Assembly (NCBI GenBank): GCA_020052975.1
Contig: JAGVOC010000260.1
Location: 1 to 12,926 of the forward strand
Direction of reading: 5' to 3'
DNA: 12,926 bases
DNA from: Desulfobacterales bacterium
GTDB lineage: Bacteria > Desulfobacterota > Desulfobacteria > Desulfobacterales > RPRI01
How positions within the stretch are numbered: position 1 is the first letter of the stretch; each line of letters begins with the position of its first letter. Positions 6,102 through 12,242 of this stretch are shown here, one piece after another. Made by a program: the position numbers and the translations under genes. The notes beneath the pieces were generated by a model that did not search any database, had not been told where the DNA came from, and saw only the letters and a program-made list of their open reading frames with translations.

Positions 6102-8480
6102 ATGAATATAGATAAAATAAAAGAGTCAGTCACAAGTTTTCTTAATTCGAACAGCAAGTTACGGTGGTGGATCCTTTCGGATATTATTATCGTCTTTGTC
6201 CTCATCCTTTATATTAACCTTGCTCCTGTTAAGCATACATATAATCCGGGAGATATTGCCGATAAAGATATAAAGGCTCCTGAAGATTTTTTTGTAGAGG
6301 ACAAGGATGCCACTGAAATGAACAGAAAAGTGGCAACAAGCAAGGTCCCGACCGTATATGATTATGATTCAACCCTTTTATCCAAATTATCCGGGCGGGT
6401 CGGAACAGCCTTCAGGGAATCAAGAGATATGTTTGAAACAGGGGGGATCAAAGCGCTGTCTCCCGAATCAAACATTCAGGCTGCAACCATCAATGACAGA
6501 TCTGTAAGGTTGAAAAAGGAATTTGAAAGTAAAATCGGGTTTCAAATTACAGGCAGTGTCTACTCCATGCTCGAAAAATACGGGTTTTCCGAGGATATTC
6601 CTAATGCTGTAATAAGTATTTTATCAAAAGTGTTGGGAAACGGAGTTGCAGACAACAAGAGCTTATTGATTAATGAGATGGAGAGAGGAATAATAATACG
6701 GGATATTGAAACAAAAAACGAGTCGGTATCCTACGAATTAAATTCTTTTTACAGTCTTGAAGAAGCAAAAAGCATTGCCGAGGTAATCGGGCATAAAGAT
6801 CTAAAAGATCGGGATATAAACAAGAATCTTGTAATATTTTTTGTTAAACAACTTGTTCAGCCGAACATTACTTTAAACAGAAATGAAACAGAAGAAAGAA
6901 TAAAAAGTGCTGTTGCCGAGATTAATCCTGTTCTCTACAAGATAAAAGCCGGTGAAATGCTGCTGCGTGAAGGTGAGAAAGTCTCTGAAATCCAGAATGC
7001 CAAACTAAAGGCGCTGCGGGTAAAGGTCAGATATGAGCGGATATTGGCAACCATTATCGGAGCAACAATGATTATGCTCTGTCTGCTCATAACTACATAT
7101 GTTGTTCATATAAAAAAGGAAAATGAAAAAATCGGCGACCATAACAGGAAGCTGCTGTTTCTGGCATGCGTTGTTCTCATGTTTTTCATGTTTGCAGTAA
7201 TATCTTTATCACTCTCCAAATCTCTTACCCAAAACGAGCCTCTTTCAATAACTGCCACGTCGATTCAACTTGGCATCCCAATGGCTTCCGGAGCAATGCT
7301 TATATGCCTTTTTATAGGCTTTAGCACAGCAATTCCTCTTGCTGTCGTCATCGCTGTTTGTACTGCCGTTGTATTTCAGAACAGTTTTGAACTTATGATA
7401 TTTTTCTTACTGAACGGAATAATGGGTGCTTACTGGATGCAGAATTGCAGGGAACGCAAAGTCTTTATAAAAGCAGGAGTTAAACTCGGAGCTTTTAATG
7501 TGGTTCTTGCAACAGCCATGAATATTTATTTTGCTGACCTGTCCTGGACCAAATTGCTTTGGGACTGTGTGTTTGCTTTTTTAGGTGGTGTGGGAGCGGG
7601 TATTGTAACGGCAGGGCTTACTCCGCTTGTAGAGGTGACATTTAATTTCACAACGGACATAAAACTGCTGGAACTTGCAAGTCTTGATCAGCAGGTTCTC
7701 CGAAGGCTCATGATTGAGGCTCCAGGTACATACCATCACTCGGTAATAATTGGCTCAATGGTCGAAGCCGCTGCGGCAGAAATAGGTGCAAACCCTCTTC
7801 TTGCCAAGGCTTGCGGTTATTATCATGATATAGGAAAGCTAAACAAGCCTCAGTATTTTATTGAAAACCAGTCAAACGGGGTGAATAAGCATGACAAGCT
7901 CGCCCCGTCCATGTCAAGCCTTATACTGGTAGCGCACGTTAAAGACGGTGTGGAACTGGCAAAAAAGCACAATCTCGGGCGGGAAATAACAGACGCCATA
8001 AGTCAGCACCATGGCACGAGCCTTATACGATATTTTTATGACAGAGCCAAACAGCTTAAAGGGGAGGACAAAGTAACAATTGCCGATTTCAGATATCCGG
8101 GTCCAAGGCCACAGACAAGAGAGGCCGGTCTCGTAATGGTTGCTGATGTTGTTGAATCGGCATCAAAAACCCTTGAAAATCCAACTCCGGCCAGGATTCA
8201 GGGACTTGTTCAGAATTTGATGAACAATATCTTTTCGGATGGCCAGCTCAACGACTGTGAACTTACCTTAAAGGACTTGAATAATATTGCGAAAAGCTTC
8301 AATACTATTTTAAACGGAATTTATCACCATCGCATTGAATATTCTGACATACCTGTTACCGGGAACGGAAAAGGGAAAGATGGGAGTCCTGATAAACAAC
8401 AGCCAAAACACGCGCAGGATCAGGCAGGCAGACATACAAGAAACGGCTCAGGCCATCTTAAACGCCTTGGATTGTCCTGA
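6102..8480 (+). CDS. pgpH: 7TM-HD membrane phosphodiesterase (PgpH/YqfF-like)
   Basis: A 792-residue membrane protein. One N-terminal helix (about 23-41) is followed by an extracytoplasmic 7TMR-HDED domain (about 45-310), a bundle of seven helices (about 312-505) and a cytoplasmic HD phosphohydrolase domain (about 520-745). HD-domain metal and catalytic residues visible are H545/H546 in PGTYHHS, H575-D576 in YYHDIGK, H612, H636/H637 and D682. Gram-positive relatives such as Listeria PgpH degrade cyclic di-AMP. Activity in this clade is inferred. The ATG at 6102 places the first helix normally. An in-frame ATG at 5982 lies inside the upstream repeat element and would add 40 unrelated residues. 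The Shine-Dalgarno is weak. The last 34 residues or so, after HHRIEY, are low-complexity and read across the ybeY start, giving a 101-base overlap. No cyclic di-AMP synthase is in the window. Confidence 0.92.
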   Translation: MNIDKIKESVTSFLNSNSKLRWWILSDIIIVFVLILYINLAPVKHTYNPGDIADKDIKAPEDFFVEDKDATEMNRKVATSKVPTVYDYDSTLLSKLSGRVGTAFRESRDMFETGGIKALSPESNIQAATINDRSVRLKKEFESKIGFQITGSVYSMLEKYGFSEDIPNAVISILSKVLGNGVADNKSLLINEMERGIIIRDIETKNESVSYELNSFYSLEEAKSIAEVIGHKDLKDRDINKNLVIFFVKQLVQPNITLNRNETEERIKSAVAEINPVLYKIKAGEMLLREGEKVSEIQNAKLKALRVKVRYERILATIIGATMIMLCLLITTYVVHIKKENEKIGDHNRKLLFLACVVLMFFMFAVISLSLSKSLTQNEPLSITATSIQLGIPMASGAMLICLFIGFSTAIPLAVVIAVCTAVVFQNSFELMIFFLLNGIMGAYWMQNCRERKVFIKAGVKLGAFNVVLATAMNIYFADLSWTKLLWDCVFAFLGGVGAGIVTAGLTPLVEVTFNFTTDIKLLELASLDQQVLRRLMIEAPGTYHHSVIIGSMVEAAAAEIGANPLLAKACGYYHDIGKLNKPQYFIENQSNGVNKHDKLAPSMSSLILVAHVKDGVELAKKHNLGREITDAISQHHGTSLIRYFYDRAKQLKGEDKVTIADFRYPGPRPQTREAGLVMVADVVESASKTLENPTPARIQGLVQNLMNNIFSDGQLNDCELTLKDLNNIAKSFNTILNGIYHHRIEYSDIPVTGNGKGKDGSPDKQQPKHAQDQAGRHTRNGSGHLKRLGLS

Positions 8481-8877
8481 CGGCGAATTATCCATCCTGA
8501 TTGTCGATGACAATGAAATTGCGAAGCTGAACAAACAATACCTTCACAGGGAAGGACCTACAAATGTAATTGCCTTTCCCATGCAGGATGGAAATTTTCC
8601 GGGCATAAGCCACGACATTCTCGGAGATGTGGTAATATCGATTGAAACCGCCGAAAGGGAAGGAAGTGACTCCGGTGTCGGTATAAGGAAACGGTTTACC
8701 GAGCTTCTTATTCATGGCATTCTTCATCTTTTCGGCTACGATCATGAAAATAATGAGCAGGAAGCGAGGAGAATGGACCGTAAGGCCCGTGAGCTTTTGA
8801 AGCTTGTTGCGAGTGTAGGGTTCAGGGATTCAAGGGGTCAAGGGGTCAAGTGGTCAAGTGAAGGAAGATGGCAATAA
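8380..8877 (+). CDS. ybeY: Endoribonuclease YbeY (rRNA maturation factor)
   Basis: A 165-residue single-domain metalloprotein of the UPF0054 family, needed for 16S rRNA 3'-end processing and ribosome quality control. The Zn-binding motif HGILHLFGYDH gives ligands H112, H116 and H122. The upstream LNKQYLHREGPTNVIAFP block and the LGDVVIS strand are typical. The ATG at 8380 follows a purine-rich ribosome site (GGAAAAGGGAAAG) and gives a usual N-terminus. A TTG at 8335 is possible but has no such support. Translation starts inside pgpH, in another frame. The final 19 residues (147-165) are encoded by an octanucleotide repeat array and are not part of the fold, so the ancestral gene probably ended near codon 146. 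Confidence 0.95.
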   Translation: MGVLINNSQNTRRIRQADIQETAQAILNALDCPDGELSILIVDDNEIAKLNKQYLHREGPTNVIAFPMQDGNFPGISHDILGDVVISIETAEREGSDSGVGIRKRFTELLIHGILHLFGYDHENNEQEARRMDRKARELLKLVASVGFRDSRGQGVKWSSEGRWQ

Positions 8878-8930
8878 ACAGATCTTTTTTTGCACTCGAA
8901 CCTTTGAATCCTGGACTCCTTGAACCCTTT
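8818..8930. repeat. Inverted pair of octanucleotide tandem arrays at the ybeY end
   Basis: The forward array is five 8-base units at 8821-8860 (TTCAGGGA, TTCAAGGG, GTCAAGGG, then GTCAAGTG twice). The opposing array is four 8-base units at 8897-8928 (CGAACCTT, TGAATCCT, GGACTCCT, TGAACCCT), which read as the same word family on the other strand. The intervening 36 bases carry the ybeY stop and a T7 run. The arrays can pair imperfectly into a long hairpin in the ybeY-pdxJ transcript. Confidence 0.8.
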
Positions 8931-8954
8931 AATAATAATAAACCAGAAATTTAT

Positions 8955-8960
8955 CGGAGG
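8955..8960 (+). promoter_or_regulatory. Shine-Dalgarno that fixes the pdxJ start
   Basis: CGGAGG lies 6 bases before the ATG at 8967. This selects that start over an in-frame ATG at 8868, which would add 33 residues translated through repeat sequence. Confidence 0.75.
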
Positions 8961-8966
8961 TTTTAT

Positions 8967-9689
8967 ATGGCCGGGCTTGCAGTTAATGTCGATCATGTTG
9001 CCACACTGAGGCAGGCAAGGGGGAATGTCAGTTACCCGGATCCGGTTGCTGCAGCGGTCCTTGCTGAGCTTGCCGGTGCTGACGGAATAGTGATTCATCT
9101 CAGGGAGGACAGGCGCCACATACAGGATAGGGATCTGAAAATATTAAGAAGTACTGTTCAGACAAAACTTATCCTTGAGATGGCTTCAACTTCTGAGATG
9201 ATCGGAATGGCCCTCAGCATAAAACCCGACGCCGTGACCCTTGTTCCGGAAAAACGGAGCGAGCTTACGACTGAAGGAGGGCTGAATCTGATGATTCACG
9301 GCAGTTCCGTTGCTGAAACAGTGGCTACACTCCAGGATGCCGATATCCCTGTGAGTATTTTCATAGATCCTGATCCGGAGCAGGTTAAGCTTGCCCATAA
9401 GATCCGCGCTTCCATGGTTGAAATCCATACAGGGGGATTTTGCGATGCGAAAACAGGTAAAAAAAGAGAAAAGGCCTTTTCTAAAATACAGGATGCTGCA
9501 AAGCTGGCGTACCGGCTTAAGATGGGGGTCAATGCCGGTCATGGATTGTGCTACCAGACAATAAAGTCATTCAGGGGATTTGGCGAGATAAGGGAATTCA
9601 GCATTGGCCACAGCATAGTATCAAGAGCCGTTTTAGTCGGTATGGAAAGGGCCGTAAGGGAGATGATAGCTCTGATAAAGGAGCTGTGA
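8967..9689 (+). CDS. pdxJ: Pyridoxine 5'-phosphate synthase
   Basis: A 240-residue TIM-barrel enzyme. It condenses 1-deoxyxylulose 5-phosphate with 3-amino-2-oxopropyl phosphate to form pyridoxine 5'-phosphate in the DXP-dependent vitamin B6 pathway. Family blocks are VNVDHVATLRQAR (7-19), HLREDRRHI (44-52), LEMA (70-73), TTEGGLNL (101-108), FIDPD (132-136), EIHTG (153-157), NAGHGL (189-194) and SIGHSIVSRA (212-221). H44, E71 and H192 correspond to E. coli H45, E72 and H193, the catalytic residues, so the active site is complete. The start is set by a Shine-Dalgarno at 8955-8960. The stop codon TGA (9687-9689) is itself the first unit of a GTGAATA-type heptad array that fills the gap to nnr. 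In many proteobacteria acpS follows pdxJ. It is absent here. Confidence 0.96.
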   Translation: MAGLAVNVDHVATLRQARGNVSYPDPVAAAVLAELAGADGIVIHLREDRRHIQDRDLKILRSTVQTKLILEMASTSEMIGMALSIKPDAVTLVPEKRSELTTEGGLNLMIHGSSVAETVATLQDADIPVSIFIDPDPEQVKLAHKIRASMVEIHTGGFCDAKTGKKREKAFSKIQDAAKLAYRLKMGVNAGHGLCYQTIKSFRGFGEIREFSIGHSIVSRAVLVGMERAVREMIALIKEL

Positions 9690-9879
9690 AGAGTGAATGG
9701 TGAATAGTGTATAGTAGGGTTCAAGGATTCGAGGGGTCAAGTGTGAGGGAAGACAGGAAGTTAAGAAGATGTGAATAGTGAACAGTGAATAGTGAGAAGA
9801 AGGGTTCATTGAAAATTTGAAATATCAAATTTGAGATTTGAAATTTAACAGAACCAGTAACCAGAAACCAGGAACCAGA
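9686..9879. repeat. Mosaic of five short tandem arrays between pdxJ and nnr
   Basis: Nearly the whole gap is tandem words. 9686-9713 has four 7-base GTGAATA-type units. 9720-9743 has three 8-base TTCAAGGA-type units. 9771-9798 has four GTGAATA-type units. 9813-9847 has five 7-base AAATTTG-type units. 9852-9879 has four 7-base AACCAGA-type units ending two bases before the nnr ATG. About 27 bases (9744-9770) are purine-rich and less regular. Unit-to-unit substitutions are frequent but the periods hold. No ORF, hairpin terminator or promoter is evident. The Shine-Dalgarno of nnr comes from the last array. Confidence 0.88.
9870..9873 (+). promoter_or_regulatory. nnr Shine-Dalgarno provided by a heptad repeat
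   Basis: AGGA spaced 8 bases before the nnr ATG (9882) arises where one AACCAGG unit joins the next AACCAGA unit. It is the only ribosome-site-like sequence in range, so translation of nnr probably depends on the array. Confidence 0.45.
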
Positions 9880-9881
9880 GC

Positions 9882-11435
9882 ATGTACATTGTAACAGCGG
9901 ATGAAATGCGGGAGATGGATAAAGCGACCATTGAGTTCGGCCTTCCCGGAAGAATACTTATGGAAAATGCGGGGAGGGGGGCTGCACAAACATTAATCAA
10001 GAGATTTGGAGATATTGCCGGGAAAAAAGTCGGAATTTTAGCGGGACGAGGAAATAATGGCGGGGATGGATTTGTGATTGCGCGATGCCTTGTCCAGAAA
10101 GGGATTGATGTAATTGTATATCTGCTGTCTAAGGCTTCACTTGTTAAGGGCGACGCTTTGGCAAATCTTGAGATGCTTTATCCGCTTGAAATTCCGGTTA
10201 TTGAAATACCGGACAATAAAACCTTTCATTCTAACCGGGTTTCGATGCGCCACAGAGATATATGGGTGGATGCAATATTCGGAACCGGTCTGAAATCAGA
10301 TGCCGGAGGGTATATCAAGGATATCATGATTTTTATTAACGGCCTGAAAAAGCATGTTCTGGCGGTTGATATTCCTTCCGGGATTGATTCGGATACGGGC
10401 CAGGTTCGAGGGGAGTGCATCCGTGCCGGTGCAACTGCAACCTTTGGATACGCCAAGATAGGTCATTACCTTTATCCCGGGGCAGATTATTCGGGTGAAA
10501 TTGAAATCATCGAGATAGGCATACCGGCCTTTATTGCCGATAAGGTCAGACCAAAACAGAACCTGATTACATGTGAAAGAATCAGTTCTTTATACCTCAA
10601 ACCGAGGGCAAAAGATGCACACAAGGGGAGTGCAGGCCATCTTTTCATAGTTTCGGGTTCGCCCGGGAAAACCGGTGCTGCTGTAATGACTGCAACAGCG
10701 GCCATGAGGGCAGGAGCCGGCCTTGTGACCATCGGAGTTCCAAAAAGTCTGAACCCTGTAATCGAATCAATGGTTCTTGAAGCGATGACATGTCCTCTGC
10801 CTGAAAACAGCGAGGGATTTCTTTCCGAATCGTCATTTGACGCCATAATGCATAATCTTGCCGGAAAAAAGTGCCTTGCCATGGGCCCGGGTCTTGGAAC
10901 TGACCCTTCGACAAAAAGCCTGGTTATGAAAATTCTTCGTGAGTTGAAAATCCCTGTTGTTCTGGATGCGGACGGTTTAAACCTGCTGGCGGGAGAAACC
11001 CGGTTGCTTAAAAAACTTAAGGCTCCGGCTGTTTTGACCCCGCATCCCGGTGAAATGTCAAGGCTTGCAGGGATTGGAATTGCAGCAGTTCAGCAGAACC
11101 GGGTTGCCTGTGCCCGGGATTTTGCCAGAGAATTCAATGTTCACCTGGTACTTAAGGGAGCAGGAACTGTAATAGCTCATCCCGACGGGAGGGTCTTTAT
11201 TAATCCCACTGGAAATTCCGGAATGGCATCAGGCGGAATGGGAGATGTATTAACAGGTATTATTGCGGGCTTTATTGCACAGGGTTATACAGAGGAAGCG
11301 GCAACCCATACAGGAGTATATCTGCACGGAGCGGCAGCCGACGATCTTGCAGAAAGCATGGGGCCTTTCGGTTTTCTTGCATCCGATGTTCTGAAATCAA
11401 TACCGGCGCAAATAGGAGTTTTGATGAACTCGTAA
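9882..11435 (+). CDS. nnr: Bifunctional NAD(P)HX epimerase / ADP- or ATP-dependent NAD(P)HX dehydratase
   Basis: A 517-residue two-domain metabolite-repair enzyme that restores hydrated NADH and NADPH. The N-terminal YjeF_N epimerase domain (about 1-220) shows LMENAG, GRGNNGGDG (55-63), VDAIFGTG (129-136) and AVDIPSGIDSDTG (161-173). The C-terminal ribokinase-like dehydratase domain (about 240-510) shows KGSAGHLFIVSGS, MGPGLG (334-339), LDADGLN (361-367), LTPHPGEM (385-392), LKGAGT and the nucleotide-binding NPTGNSGMASGGMGDVLTG (441-459). The length is standard for the fusion. The start ATG lies two bases after a heptad array. The stop TAA (11433-11435) and the last two residues, Asn-Ser, are read from the end of a mobile-like repeat element, so the native C-terminus may have been altered. 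tsaE follows, a common arrangement. Confidence 0.95.
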   Translation: MYIVTADEMREMDKATIEFGLPGRILMENAGRGAAQTLIKRFGDIAGKKVGILAGRGNNGGDGFVIARCLVQKGIDVIVYLLSKASLVKGDALANLEMLYPLEIPVIEIPDNKTFHSNRVSMRHRDIWVDAIFGTGLKSDAGGYIKDIMIFINGLKKHVLAVDIPSGIDSDTGQVRGECIRAGATATFGYAKIGHYLYPGADYSGEIEIIEIGIPAFIADKVRPKQNLITCERISSLYLKPRAKDAHKGSAGHLFIVSGSPGKTGAAVMTATAAMRAGAGLVTIGVPKSLNPVIESMVLEAMTCPLPENSEGFLSESSFDAIMHNLAGKKCLAMGPGLGTDPSTKSLVMKILRELKIPVVLDADGLNLLAGETRLLKKLKAPAVLTPHPGEMSRLAGIGIAAVQQNRVACARDFAREFNVHLVLKGAGTVIAHPDGRVFINPTGNSGMASGGMGDVLTGIIAGFIAQGYTEEAATHTGVYLHGAAADDLAESMGPFGFLASDVLKSIPAQIGVLMNS

Positions 11436-11574
11436 AAAATCCGATTTTCCCTTTTTCGTCATTTCCGCGAAAGCGGGGCACATAGTGAAGCACAAGCGCT
11501 ATCCAGTCTTTTCAAGTACTTCTGGACTCCCGTTTTCAAGGGAGTGACAGGATTTTCGACTTCTTACGAAAACG
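11422..11574. repeat. MITE-like non-coding element containing the nnr stop codon
   Basis: The left end TGATGAACTCGTAAAAAATCC begins near 11422 and the right end GACTTCTTACGAA is at 11558-11570. Their inverse complements match imperfectly. Inside is a second inverted pair: GTCATTTCCGCGAAAGCGGG (11459-11478) against the inverse of the stretch around 11526-11548, which matches at 15 of 20 positions. A central part reads CCAGTCTTTTCAAGTACTTC. The element fills the nnr-tsaE gap, has no ORF, and would form a large stem in RNA. The interior differs from that of 5932-6073, so only the ends are shared. Confidence 0.72.
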
Positions 11575-11613
11575 TCATTATTGGAGGATAACAATTCAGC
11601 AGATATTTATCAT

Positions 11614-12102
11614 ATGGACTTGAAAGACTTGGGCAGCCCTTTTTATACCTTATATATAATGTCCGGATCCCTTTCAGAGACACAGTCCCTGGGTGAAAAA
11701 ATCGGCAAAAACCTCGGTTCGAAACTTGTAATAGGTTTGTCAGGAGCACTTGGAAGCGGAAAGACATCATTTGTCCAGGGACTTGCAAGAGGGCTTGATG
11801 TTCCGAATAACTATTATATTACGAGCCCGACCTATTCACTTATTCATGAATATCCCGGGCGCATCCCCCTTTTTCATATTGACCTTTACCGTATCAGGTG
11901 CGGGGACGAAATTGAAGGGACGGGTCTTTATGAAATACTTGACAGATCCGGAATCTTTGCTATTGAATGGCCGGAATTGTTAATAAATGATCTTGGTGCG
12001 GATTTCCTGTCTATTCACTTTGAAATAATAGATGATGATACACGGAAAATCAGCATGAAGGCACATGGCGAGAGATCTGCAGATCTGATAAAGGAGCTTT
12101 AA
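11614..12102 (+). CDS. tsaE: tRNA N6-threonylcarbamoyladenosine synthesis ATPase TsaE
   Basis: A 162-residue P-loop ATPase that works with TsaB and TsaD to place t6A at position 37 of ANN-decoding tRNAs. Motifs (positions from this start) are Walker A SGALGSGKTSF (about 43-53), SPTYSLIHEY (about 71-80), the HIDLYR block (about 87-92) and IEWPE (about 117-121). All are diagnostic. The start is uncertain. ATG 11614 keeps the first beta strand (FYTLYIMSGS...ETQSLG), whereas ATG 11659 would cut into it. An upstream TTG at 11581 is also in frame. GGAGG at 11582-11586 is too far from either ATG to be a normal ribosome site. The repeat element ending at about 11574 may have displaced the original translation start region. 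lysC follows after a 140-base repeat-rich gap. Confidence 0.93.
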   Translation: MDLKDLGSPFYTLYIMSGSLSETQSLGEKIGKNLGSKLVIGLSGALGSGKTSFVQGLARGLDVPNNYYITSPTYSLIHEYPGRIPLFHIDLYRIRCGDEIEGTGLYEILDRSGIFAIEWPELLINDLGADFLSIHFEIIDDDTRKISMKAHGERSADLIKEL

Positions 12103-12104
12103 AA

Positions 12105-12221
12105 AGTGAATAGAAGGATTCAGGGGTTCGAGGGCTCAAGGGTCCGAGTGATCTTTTTCCTGAATTCTGACTTCCGGCTCCTGGCTTCTGACCATTCACT
12201 ATTCACTTACGACTATTCACT
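12105..12221. repeat. Octad and inverted heptad arrays between tsaE and lysC
   Basis: After AGTGAATAG just beyond the tsaE stop, 12119-12150 is four 8-base units of the TTCAAGGG family (TTCAGGGG, TTCGAGGG, CTCAAGGG, TCCGAGTG). 12166-12193 is four 7-base units of the CCTGGCT/TCTGACT type. 12194-12221 is four 7-base units, three of them ATTCACT and one TACGACT. ATTCACT is the inverse complement of the GTGAATA word, so this block is inverted relative to 9686-9798. The CTGGCT word inverted resembles the AACCAG word at 9852-9879. Confidence 0.85.
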
Positions 12222-12242
12222 GTTAACGCATAGGAAAAAGAG

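Noticed and set aside
8868..8966. 33-residue N-terminal extension of PdxJ
   Set aside because: It reads through octanucleotide repeats and lacks a ribosome site. CGGAGG before ATG 8967 and the family N-terminus decide the start.
9686..9879. Possible CRISPR array
   Set aside because: The units are 7-8 bases, directly abutting, with no unique spacers and no cas genes nearby.
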